Position numbers and translations under genes: made by a program | The notes under the pieces: generated by a model | What the model was told of the DNA's origin: nothing | Database searches by the model: none | What the model saw: only the letters and a program-made list of their open reading frames with translations | NCBI GenBank assembly: GCA_937884915.1 | Contig: CALAAN010000148.1 | Coordinates: 1 to 10,838 of the forward strand | Source of the DNA: an uncultured Oscillibacter sp. | GTDB taxonomy: Bacteria > Bacillota > Clostridia > Oscillospirales > Oscillospiraceae | Direction: 5' to 3' | Length of the DNA stretch: 10,838 nt | Shown: piece by piece, positions 1 to 5,852 of the stretch | How the letters are laid out: each line of letters opens with the position of its first letter | How positions within the stretch are numbered: position 1 is the first letter of the stretch

Positions 1-147
1 CGAATTCTTCAAAAGAGCGACACGCCCTTTTTCCGCCGCGTACTCGACTGCATCCGCGTCTTTCTGACGTTTTCCGTGCCGCTGCTGCTTCTGGCCGCAC
101 TCATCGAGACGTACGTCACGCCCGCGCTTTTGAACCTTGTGCTGTAA
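1..147 (+). CDS. SpoIIM-like (stage II sporulation protein M family) membrane protein, C-terminal fragment
   Basis: An open frame enters from the left edge and stops at TAA 145-147, leaving 48 residues. The fragment has a basic/polar stretch, then a hydrophobic membrane segment (about residues 20-36), and ends in ALIETYVTPALLNL. A final membrane helix followed by an 'A-LIE-x-x-V/I-TP' tail is typical of the SpoIIM/DUF95 family. In spore formers, SpoIIM works with SpoIID and SpoIIP in septal peptidoglycan remodelling during engulfment, but the family also has members without a sporulation role. The start and most of the protein lie outside the window, so the assignment rests on this short tail only. 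A multi-pass membrane protein of another family cannot be excluded. The stop codon lies 9 bases before the -35 box of the next promoter, so no separate terminator precedes that promoter. Confidence 0.55.
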   Translation, partial: RILQKSDTPFFRRVLDCIRVFLTFSVPLLLLAALIETYVTPALLNLVL

Positions 148-156
148 ACGGCAAGG

Positions 157-185
157 TTGACTTTCGTTCCGTACAACTATATAAT
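157..185 (+). promoter_or_regulatory. Sigma-A promoter for the MATE-GNAT unit
   Basis: TTGACT (157-162) and a perfect TATAAT (180-185) are separated by exactly 17 bp, which is a near-consensus housekeeping promoter. Transcription should start at about 191-193. That leaves an unusually long leader of about 170 nt before the MATE start codon, and this leader contains a terminator-like hairpin. The promoter begins immediately after the SpoIIM-like stop codon. Seen directly: boxes and spacing. Inferred: activity and start point. Confidence 0.8.
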
Positions 186-236
186 GAGCCTGTCAAGATT
201 TTGTAGAATTTTCATCTGCTGTTTCTTCAGGAATTG

Positions 237-306
237 AGGAAAAGCACCGTCCGGCCAGCTCCGCATTGAAAATGTGAGGTCAGCCATAACGGCGCTTTTC
301 CTTTTT
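237..306 (+). terminator. Terminator-like hairpin in the MATE leader (possible attenuator)
   Basis: Arm 237-250 pairs with arm 289-302 over 13 base pairs with one A/C mismatch (246/293). The 3' arm runs into a T tract (302-306). The 38-nt apical region holds a further small hairpin (about 256-276, with a GAA loop). Because it lies downstream of a strong promoter and upstream of the MATE gene, it would act inside the transcript as an attenuator or riboswitch expression platform. Alternatively it is simply the terminator of the upstream SpoIIM-like gene. I do not recognise a known riboswitch class in it. Confidence 0.5.
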
Positions 307-328
307 CGTCAAAAAATGAGGGAGATTC

Positions 329-343
329 GTCCCGCCGCGGGAC
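329..343 (+). repeat. Small perfect hairpin upstream of the MATE ribosome site
   Basis: GTCCCG (329-334) and CGGGAC (338-343) form a perfect 6-bp GC stem with a 3-nt loop. The stem ends 7 nt before the GAGAGG ribosome site (351-356). It could affect ribosome access or mRNA stability; no sign of regulation is visible beyond the position. Confidence 0.4.
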
Positions 344-361
344 AGAGAAAGAGAGGTGCGC

Positions 362-1723
362 ATGGCGCAGACAGTTCCGGCAAGACAGACCGTGCAGAAC
401 ATGACGGAGGGCAGCCCCGTCTCGCTGATCCTGCGCTTTGCGCTGCCGATTTTCATCAGTCAGGTCTTTCAGCAGCTCTACAGCACGGCGGACGCGTTCA
501 TCGTGGGCAAATACCTCGGCACAAACGCATTTGCCGCCGTCAGCTCGTCCGGCACGCTCATCATGCTGCTCACGAGCCTTTTTATCGGCACGGCCATGGG
601 CGCGGGCGTTGCGATCTCGAAGTACTTCGGCGCGGGCGACTATGAAAACGTCTCGCGCGCCATCCACACGAACCTGGCGTTCGGCATCGTGTCGGGCACG
701 CTGCTGACGGTCATCGGCGTGTTCCTCACGCCGACGTTTTTGGTCTGGATGAACACCGACGCGCAGGTCATGCCGCAGGCGGTCGAATATTTCCGCTACT
801 ACTTCCTCGGCGTGCTGGCGACGGTGCTCTACAACATGTGCACGAGCATTCTGAACGCCCTCGGCGATAGCCGCCGCCCCCTGCACTATCTGATCATTTC
901 GTCGCTTGTCAACATCGCGCTCGACCTGCTGTTTATCGGTGCGTTCCGCTGTGGCGTGTGGTCCGCCGCGGTGGCAACCGTCCTCTCCCAGGGCACGAGC
1001 TGCGTGCTCTGCCTCGTCCACCTGCTCAAAAAGGGCGAGGTCTACACCGTCACGCCGCGCAACATCCGCTTCCACGCCGGCATGCTCGGCGAGATCGTGC
1101 GCTACGGTCTCCCCTCCGGCATCCAGAACTGCGTCATCGGCCTTGCCAACGTCATCGTCCAGTCGCAGATCAACTCGTTCGGCATGCTCGCGATGGCGGC
1201 CTACGGCGCGCACTGCAAGATCGAAGGCTTCGCGTTTTTACCCATCACGAGCTTCACGATGGCCTGCACCACGTTCGTGGGGCAGAACCTCGGCGCCAAG
1301 CAGTATGACCGTGCCAAGCGCGGCGCACGGTTCTGTATCATCATCGCCGTCGTCATGGCCGAGCTCATCGGCCTGTGCTATTACATCTGGGCAAGTCAGC
1401 TCATTTCCCTTTTCGACAGCACGCCCGGCGTTGTCGCCCTCGGCGTGCAGCAGGCGCGCACGGTGGCGCTGTTCTACTGCCTGCTGGCGTTTTCGCACTC
1501 TATCGCGGCGGTCTGCCGCGGCGCGGGCCGCGCGGTCGTGCCGATGATGATCATGCTCTCCGTCTGGTGCGTCATCCGCATCATCTACATCATGCTCGTC
1601 GTCCACTTCATCGGCGAGATCGGCTACATCTACTGGGCGTATCCCCTCACCTGGGCGATCAGCTCCACCATCTACCTCATTTATTACCTGCGCTCTGACT
1701 GGGTGCACGGATTTGAAAGGTGA
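362..1723 (+). CDS. MATE family multidrug/metabolite efflux transporter
   Basis: A polytopic inner-membrane protein of about 453 residues, the usual size for the multidrug and toxic compound extrusion family, with about twelve hydrophobic helices in two six-helix halves. Recognisable MATE features are the N-terminal 'LILRFALPIFISQVFQQLYSTAD' type helix 1 (shown here only to identify the pattern: P and Q/Y/D spacing), VGKYLG, the GDSRRP loop after helix 5, and VGQNLGAKQYDRAKRGA at the start of the second half. Family members exchange Na+ or H+ for cationic drugs, toxins or metabolites; the substrate cannot be read here. It looks closest to the NorM/DinF-like group common in Clostridia. ATG 362 is preferred because GAGAGG lies 5 nt upstream. 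An in-frame GTG at 356 would overlap that site. The stop codon touches the start region of the following acetyltransferase gene, so the two are probably co-transcribed from the promoter at 157-185. Confidence 0.92.
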   Translation: MAQTVPARQTVQNMTEGSPVSLILRFALPIFISQVFQQLYSTADAFIVGKYLGTNAFAAVSSSGTLIMLLTSLFIGTAMGAGVAISKYFGAGDYENVSRAIHTNLAFGIVSGTLLTVIGVFLTPTFLVWMNTDAQVMPQAVEYFRYYFLGVLATVLYNMCTSILNALGDSRRPLHYLIISSLVNIALDLLFIGAFRCGVWSAAVATVLSQGTSCVLCLVHLLKKGEVYTVTPRNIRFHAGMLGEIVRYGLPSGIQNCVIGLANVIVQSQINSFGMLAMAAYGAHCKIEGFAFLPITSFTMACTTFVGQNLGAKQYDRAKRGARFCIIIAVVMAELIGLCYYIWASQLISLFDSTPGVVALGVQQARTVALFYCLLAFSHSIAAVCRGAGRAVVPMMIMLSVWCVIRIIYIMLVVHFIGEIGYIYWAYPLTWAISSTIYLIYYLRSDWVHGFER

Positions 1724-1728
1724 TCTCT

Positions 1729-2346
1729 ATGTCTTCTCCTGCGTTCCGCTTCCGCCTCGTTAGGCTCAACGACGCTCCCGCGCTTCTGAGCATCTATGCG
1801 CCGTACGTCGAAAAGACGGCCATCTCGTTTGAATACGACGTGCCGTCGCTCGATGAATTCCGCCGCCGCATCGCGGATATCTCGCAAAAGCACCCCTATC
1901 TCGTCGCCGAAGATGAAAACGGCGTGATCCTCGGCTATGCCTACACCAACGATTTCCACTCCCGCGAGGCCTATGCCCACGACGCGGAGGTGACGATCTA
2001 TCTCGCCCTCGACGCGCGCAGGCACGGCCTCGGCAAGCGCTTCTACCGCGCGCTTGAAGAGCTGTCGCTCGCGCAGAACATCTGCAACCTTTACGCCTGC
2101 ATCGGCGAGCCGCAGGGCGCGGACGACGAATATTTAACGGACAACAGCATCCGCTTCCACGAACACATGGGCTTCCGCCGCATCGGTGTGTTCACGCGCA
2201 GCGGTTACAAGTTCGGCCGCTGGTACAATATGTCCTGGGCGGAAAAGCTGCTGTGCGACGCCCCCGCGCATCCCGAACCGGTCATCCCCTTCCCGCAGCT
2301 CGATGAAGCACTTGTCGCCGGCATTCTTCGCCGTGCCGCGGAATAA
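1729..2346 (+). CDS. GNAT N-acetyltransferase, phosphinothricin/amino-acid N-acetyltransferase-like
   Basis: About 205 residues with a single GNAT fold. The acetyl-CoA pyrophosphate-binding motif A is RRHGLGK at residues 97-103 (R/Q-x-x-G-x-G/A type), preceded by the beta-4 strand AEVTIYLALD. The N-terminal IYAPYVEKTAISFE and the C-terminal FHEHMGFRRIGVFTRSGYKFGRWYNM are characteristic of the Pat/Bar/MnaT branch. That branch acetylates phosphinothricin, methionine sulfoximine or similar amino acids using acetyl-CoA in the cytoplasm. The real substrate is unknown. ATG 1729 is chosen because GAAAGG (1715-1720) sits 8 nt upstream. An in-frame GTG at 1720 overlapping the MATE stop would add three residues and has no good ribosome site. 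It is second gene in the unit with the MATE pump, a pairing that could reflect modification plus export of a toxic compound (inference). A residue tail after about 172 is longer than in the shortest family members. Confidence 0.88.
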   Translation: MSSPAFRFRLVRLNDAPALLSIYAPYVEKTAISFEYDVPSLDEFRRRIADISQKHPYLVAEDENGVILGYAYTNDFHSREAYAHDAEVTIYLALDARRHGLGKRFYRALEELSLAQNICNLYACIGEPQGADDEYLTDNSIRFHEHMGFRRIGVFTRSGYKFGRWYNMSWAEKLLCDAPAHPEPVIPFPQLDEALVAGILRRAAE

Positions 2347-2372
2347 AGAACCGAAATTTTACAAAAAATCAT

Positions 2373-2414
2373 GCACACCCTATTGACATTGCCGATGGGG
2401 TGTGCTATATTTTC
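2373..2414 (+). terminator. Intrinsic terminator of the MATE-GNAT unit, overlapping the trp promoter
   Basis: Arm 2373-2385 and arm 2393-2405 pair over 13 consecutive positions: 8 perfect Watson-Crick pairs at the base (GCACACCC with GGGTGTGC), then 5 more including two G-T wobbles. The loop is 7 nt and the tract TATATTTT follows. It starts 26 nt after the acetyltransferase stop. The same bases carry the -35 and -10 boxes of the trp promoter, so it may instead, or also, be an operator-like dyad. Confidence 0.65.
2383..2411 (+). promoter_or_regulatory. Sigma-A promoter of the trp operon
   Basis: A consensus TTGACA (2383-2388) and TATATT (2406-2411) with a 17-bp spacer. TG at 2403-2404 supplies an extended -10 element. 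Transcription should start near 2417-2419, giving a leader of about 365 nt that contains the T-box. The -35 box lies inside the left arm and loop, and the -10 box in the T tract, of the hairpin at 2373-2414. Confidence 0.85.
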
Positions 2415-2417
2415 GCT

Positions 2418-2724
2418 CAAGTTAATACCGCAAACCGTTGAAGCGGAGATAACGGCAATGATGCCTTCACAGAGAGCCTGCGATGCTGAAAATCAGGCAA
2501 GATACACATTGTCAAATGGACCGCCGAGGGTGCAGCGAAATGCGTTTTGCGCGCAGAGTATCCTGCAACGTGTTGGCATACGTCAGTTGCCGGGAGATAT
2601 GATGGTATCTCCGCCAAGCGCACGGGTAACCGTGAATTCAAGGTGGCACCGCGGATCGTTCGTTTCTTTCGTATCGCATTCGTCCTTGACAGACTGTACC
2701 GTTCTGTCGGGGGCGCTTTTGTTT
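2418..2724 (+). promoter_or_regulatory. Tryptophan T-box leader (tRNA-Trp-sensing riboswitch)
   Basis: The leader RNA binds tRNA-Trp and lets transcription continue only when the tRNA is uncharged. Stem I can be drawn directly: 2443-2446 with 2521-2524, then 2454-2460 with 2507-2513, enclosing the specifier loop with AGATAAC on the 5' side and the specifier codon TGG (2517-2519) followed by A on the 3' side. The distal part has AGAGAG (2471-2476), a 5-bp stem (2476-2480 with 2494-2498) and GCTGAAAA, all typical of stem I. Two hairpins follow (2593-2612 and 2621-2634). The conserved T-box AAGGTGGCACCGCGG lies at 2640-2654. The antiterminator pairs 2638-2643 with 2684-2689 and 2651-2656 with 2678-2683 around the bulge TGGCACC (2644-2650). 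Bulge UGGC complements the GCCA end of a tRNA with discriminator G, as bacterial tRNA-Trp has. Codon, discriminator and downstream genes agree. Confidence 0.95.
2681..2724 (+). terminator. T-box-controlled terminator of the trp leader
   Basis: Arm 2681-2693 pairs with arm 2703-2715 over 13 positions (three G-U wobbles) around a 9-nt loop, followed by the T-rich tract TTTTGTTT (2717-2724). Bases 2681-2689 are also the 3' side of the antiterminator, so the two folds exclude each other. This is the expected T-box switch: charged tRNA-Trp favours this hairpin and stops transcription before trpE. Confidence 0.8.
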
Positions 2725-2729
2725 GCGCA

Positions 2730-2770
2730 AAAAGCTCCTTTGGCGGAACGCCAAAGGAGCTTTTCTTTTT
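2730..2770 (+). terminator. Second, perfect intrinsic terminator directly before trpE
   Basis: Arms 2730-2745 and 2749-2764 are perfectly complementary over 16 bp (12-bp core GCTCCTTTGGCG plus four A-T pairs) with a GAA loop. A TTTTCTTTTT tract (2761-2770) follows. The hairpin ends one base before the trpE ribosome site (2772-2777). It does not overlap the antiterminator arms, so tRNA binding does not obviously disrupt it. An alternative pairing that could open it is described in the findings. Confidence 0.85.
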
Positions 2771-2783
2771 CAGGAGGTCACCC

Positions 2784-4250
2784 ATGCATATCCTACCACC
2801 GCTCGAAACCGTCAAGGAGATCGCCGCTAAAAAGCAGTATGACGTGCTGCCGCTGAGCTGCGAGATCCTCTCCGACTTCATCACCCCCATCGAGGCGATG
2901 CGCATCCTCAAAAATGTGTCCACCCACTGCTACATGCTCGAATCCGCACAGGCGGATGACCGCTGGGGCCGCTACACGTTTTTAGGCTTCGACCCGAAGC
3001 TCGAGATCACTTGCATCGACGGCGAAATGAAAGCCGGCGGCCTCACCGTCCGCACGAGCGATCCGTCCCAGTACCTGCGCGAGCTGCTGTCAAGCTATAA
3101 GAGCCCCCGCTTCGACTACCTTCCCTCCTTCACCGGTGGGCTCGTAGGGTACTTTTCCTACGACTACCTCAAATACAGCGAGCCGAGCGTCCGCTGCGGC
3201 GAGCAGGACGAGGACAGCTTCAAGGACGTCGACCTGATGCTCTTCGACAAGGTCATCGCCTTCGACCATGTGCGGCAGAAGATCGTGCTCATCGTCAACA
3301 TGGCCCTCAGCGACGTCGAGGTCGGCTACAACAAGGCAAAGCTCGAGCTTGAACAGCTCGCCTCGCTCCTCAAAACCGGCGAAAAAAAGCAGGAAGCGCC
3401 GAGCCGGCTCCTCGGCGAGGTCACGCCGCTTTTCTCCAAAGAGCAGTTCTGCACGATGGTCGAAACCGCCAAGCACCACATCCGCGAGGGCGACATCTTC
3501 CAGATCGTGCTCTCGAACCGCCTGAGTGCGCCGTTTGAGGGGAGCCTTCTTGACACCTACCGCGTGCTGCGCACGATCAATCCCTCGCCGTACATGTTCT
3601 ATTTTTCCGGCACGGATGTCGAGGTCGCGGGCGCGTCGCCCGAAACGCTCGTCAAGCTCAAAGACGGCGTGCTGCACACCTTTCCCCTCGCAGGAACCCG
3701 CCCGCGCGGCAAAACGGACGAGGAGGACAAAGCGCTTGAAGAAAGCCTGCTGCGCGACGAAAAGGAGCTCGCCGAGCACAACATGCTCGTTGACCTCGGC
3801 CGCAACGACCTCGGCAAGGTCAGCAAATTCGGCACGGTGCAGGTCGAAAAGCTGCACTCCATCGAGCGCTACTCCCACGTGATGCACATCGGCTCCACTG
3901 TGCGCGGCGAAATTCGCGATGACCGCGATGCGTTCGACGCCATCGAGGCCGTGCTCCCCGCCGGAACGCTCTCCGGCGCGCCGAAGATCCGCGCCTGCCA
4001 GCTCATCGGCGAGCTTGAGAACAACAAGCGCGGCATCTATGGCGGGGCCATCGGCTACATCGACTTTACCGGCAACATGGACACCTGCATCGCCATCCGC
4101 ATCGCCTACAAGAAAAACGGGCGCGTGTTCGTCCGCAGCGGCGCGGGCATCGTGGCCGACTCCGTCCCCGAAACGGAGTATCAGGAATGCATCAACAAGG
4201 CCAAAGCCGTTTTAAGCGCCTTGACGCTTGCGCAGGAGGAAGACCTATGA
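2784..4250 (+). CDS. trpE: Anthranilate synthase component I (TrpE)
   Basis: TrpE converts chorismate to anthranilate using ammonia delivered by TrpG, the first committed step of tryptophan synthesis. The 488-residue protein has an N-terminal regulatory domain (about 20-165) with the LES signature at 52-54, which in characterised TrpE binds the feedback inhibitor tryptophan. The chorismate-binding domain (about 220-475) carries NPSPYM (266-271), GASPE (283-287), PLAGTRPRG (301-309), EHNMLVDLGRND (331-342), HVMH (365-368), LPAGTLSGAPK (391-401) and RSGAGIV (451-457). Feedback inhibition is therefore expected in addition to T-box control. ATG 2784 is chosen because AGGAGG (2772-2777) lies 6 nt upstream. 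The frame stays open further upstream through the leader, but that region is structured RNA. The NPSPYM and LES motifs favour TrpE over PabB. The stop overlaps the trpG start as ATGA. It contains only one tryptophan (W61). Confidence 0.98.
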   Translation: MHILPPLETVKEIAAKKQYDVLPLSCEILSDFITPIEAMRILKNVSTHCYMLESAQADDRWGRYTFLGFDPKLEITCIDGEMKAGGLTVRTSDPSQYLRELLSSYKSPRFDYLPSFTGGLVGYFSYDYLKYSEPSVRCGEQDEDSFKDVDLMLFDKVIAFDHVRQKIVLIVNMALSDVEVGYNKAKLELEQLASLLKTGEKKQEAPSRLLGEVTPLFSKEQFCTMVETAKHHIREGDIFQIVLSNRLSAPFEGSLLDTYRVLRTINPSPYMFYFSGTDVEVAGASPETLVKLKDGVLHTFPLAGTRPRGKTDEEDKALEESLLRDEKELAEHNMLVDLGRNDLGKVSKFGTVQVEKLHSIERYSHVMHIGSTVRGEIRDDRDAFDAIEAVLPAGTLSGAPKIRACQLIGELENNKRGIYGGAIGYIDFTGNMDTCIAIRIAYKKNGRVFVRSGAGIVADSVPETEYQECINKAKAVLSALTLAQEEDL

Positions 4251-4816
4251 TCCTGTTGATCGACAATTATGACAGCTTTTCCTATAACCTCTACCAGCTC
4301 GTCGGCGCGATCGACTCCGACATCCGCGTCATCCGCAACGATGAGCTGAGTATCGAGGAGATTGATGCGCTGCATCCCGCGCGCATCATTCTCTCCCCCG
4401 GCCCTGGGCGGCCTGAGGATGCGGGCGTGCTCATCGACGTTGTGAAGGTTCTCTCGCCCCGCATCCCGACGCTCGGCGTATGCCTCGGGCATCAGGCCAT
4501 CTGCGCGGCCTTTGGCGCGACGGTGACTTACGCCAAAAAGCTGATGCACGGCAAGCAGTCACTCGTCCGCTTTGACACGAGCTCGCAGCTCTTTCAAAAC
4601 TGCCCCGAGACCGCGCCCGTTGCGCGCTACCACTCCCTCGCGGCCGACGCTGCCACCATGCCGGACTGCCTACAGGTTACCGCCGTCACAGATGACGGCG
4701 AGATCATGGCCGTGCAGCACAAGGACTATCCCATCTACGGGGTGCAGTTCCATCCCGAATCCATTATGACGCCGAACGGCAAAACCATGCTTGAAAACTT
4801 TTTGAAGGAGAATTGA
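4247..4816 (+). CDS. trpG: Anthranilate synthase component II, glutamine amidotransferase (TrpG)
   Basis: A class I glutamine amidotransferase of 189 residues that hydrolyses glutamine and channels ammonia to TrpE. The catalytic triad is visible: nucleophile Cys79 in GVCLGHQ, and His169 and Glu171 in HPES. The N-terminal LLIDNYDSFSYNL and the oxyanion-loop SPGPGRPEDAG (50-60) are standard for the TrpG/PabA family. It is a stand-alone protein, not fused to TrpE or TrpD. The start overlaps the trpE stop (ATGA at 4247-4250), with AGGAGGA (4234-4240) six bases upstream, so the two subunits are translationally coupled. TrpG and PabA are hard to tell apart by sequence. In some Firmicutes one protein serves both anthranilate and aminodeoxychorismate synthases; its place inside the operon points to TrpE as the main partner. 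It contains no tryptophan. Confidence 0.97.
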   Translation: MILLIDNYDSFSYNLYQLVGAIDSDIRVIRNDELSIEEIDALHPARIILSPGPGRPEDAGVLIDVVKVLSPRIPTLGVCLGHQAICAAFGATVTYAKKLMHGKQSLVRFDTSSQLFQNCPETAPVARYHSLAADAATMPDCLQVTAVTDDGEIMAVQHKDYPIYGVQFHPESIMTPNGKTMLENFLKEN

Positions 4817-4820
4817 AACC

Positions 4821-5852
4821 ATGATCAAAGAAGCCATCGTGAAGATCGTCAACAAGGGCGATCTCAGTTATGACGAAGCCTACGCCGTGATGAATGAGAT
4901 CATGAGCGGCGAGACCACCCCCACCCAGAACGCCGCGTTTCTCGCAGCCCTCTCGACCAAGAGCGCCCGCGCCGAAACGACCGACGAGATCGCAGGCTGC
5001 GCCGCCGCCATGCGCGACCACGCCACAAAGGTCGACACCGGCATGGACATCTTCGAGATCGTCGGCACCGGCGGCGACAACGCCCACAGCTTCAACATTT
5101 CCACCACCTCCGCCCTTGTCGCGGCGGCGGGCGGCATGAAGGTCGCCAAGCACGGCAACCGCGCCGCCTCGTCCCAGTGCGGCACGGCAGACTGTCTCGA
5201 AGCGCTCGGCGTCAACATCCAGCAGAGCCCTGAGCAGTGCGTGACGCTCTTAAAAGAGGTCGGCATGTGCTTCTTCTTTGCGCAGAAGTACCACAGCTCG
5301 ATGAAATACGTCGGCGCGATCCGCAAGGAGCTGGGCTTCCGCACGGTGTTCAACATTCTGGGGCCGCTGACGAACCCCGGCTCACCGAAGATGCAGCTGC
5401 TCGGCGTGTACGACGAGTACCTTGTCGAGCCGCTCGCGCGCGTGCTCGTGAGCCTCGGCGTCAAGCGCGGCATGGTCGTCTACGGGCAGGACAAGCTCGA
5501 TGAGATTTCTCTCAGCGCGCCGACGAGCGTGTGCGAGATCCGCGACGGCTGGTACAAGAGCTATGTCATCACGCCCGAGGACTTCGGCTTTGCGCGCTGC
5601 ACCAAGGACGACCTCAAGGGCGGCGCACCGGAGGAAAACGCCGCCATCACCCGCGCGATCCTGTCGGGCGAAAAGGGCCACAAGCGCAATGCGGTCCTGA
5701 TGAACGCGGGCGCGGCGCTCTATATCGGCGGCAAGGCCGAGAGCATGAAGGACGGCATCGCGCTCGCCGCTGAGCTCATCGACTCCGGCAAGGCGCTTGA
5801 AACGCTCGAGCGCTTCATCGCCGTCAGCAACCGCGCGGAGGCAAACGCATGA
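4821..5852 (+). CDS. trpD: Anthranilate phosphoribosyltransferase (TrpD)
   Basis: Transfers the phosphoribosyl group of PRPP to anthranilate, giving N-(5'-phosphoribosyl)anthranilate. The 343-residue length is usual for the monofunctional enzyme. The N-terminal helical domain (1-70) is followed by the PRPP-binding GTGGDNAHSFNIST (82-95), KHGNRAASSQCG (110-121) with the conserved KHGNR, the RTVFNILGPLTNP segment (174-186) and the metal-binding D227-E228 in KLDEIS. The usual KHGNRSVSS is changed to KHGNRAASS, a mild variation seen from memory in other family members. Spacing from trpG is 4 bases, with AAGGAG (4805-4810) ten bases before the ATG. The stop overlaps the trpC start. Unlike enterobacteria, there is no fusion of TrpG and TrpD. 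One tryptophan only. Confidence 0.97.
   Translation: MIKEAIVKIVNKGDLSYDEAYAVMNEIMSGETTPTQNAAFLAALSTKSARAETTDEIAGCAAAMRDHATKVDTGMDIFEIVGTGGDNAHSFNISTTSALVAAAGGMKVAKHGNRAASSQCGTADCLEALGVNIQQSPEQCVTLLKEVGMCFFFAQKYHSSMKYVGAIRKELGFRTVFNILGPLTNPGSPKMQLLGVYDEYLVEPLARVLVSLGVKRGMVVYGQDKLDEISLSAPTSVCEIRDGWYKSYVITPEDFGFARCTKDDLKGGAPEENAAITRAILSGEKGHKRNAVLMNAGAALYIGGKAESMKDGIALAAELIDSGKALETLERFIAVSNRAEANA

Noticed and set aside
227..1213. Long minus-strand open frame opposite the MATE gene (328 codons)
   Set aside because: Its translation is rich in Arg, Asp, Glu, Ala and His with no domain, and it mirrors the codon bias of the GC-rich MATE gene. It has no ribosome site and is a shadow frame. The same applies to the long minus-strand frames opposite trpE (3090-3887), trpC-trpB (6490-7359) and trpB-trpA (7861-9148).
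2547..2783. N-terminal extension of trpE through the leader
   Set aside because: The frame is open, but these bases form the T-box antiterminator and two terminators. The AGGAGG site at 2772-2777 fixes the start at 2784.
2371..2856. Leader peptide or small gene in the trp leader
   Set aside because: The 161-codon frame crosses the promoter, the T-box and both terminators. No short ORF with clustered Trp codons and a ribosome site was found, so ribosome-mediated attenuation is not supported.
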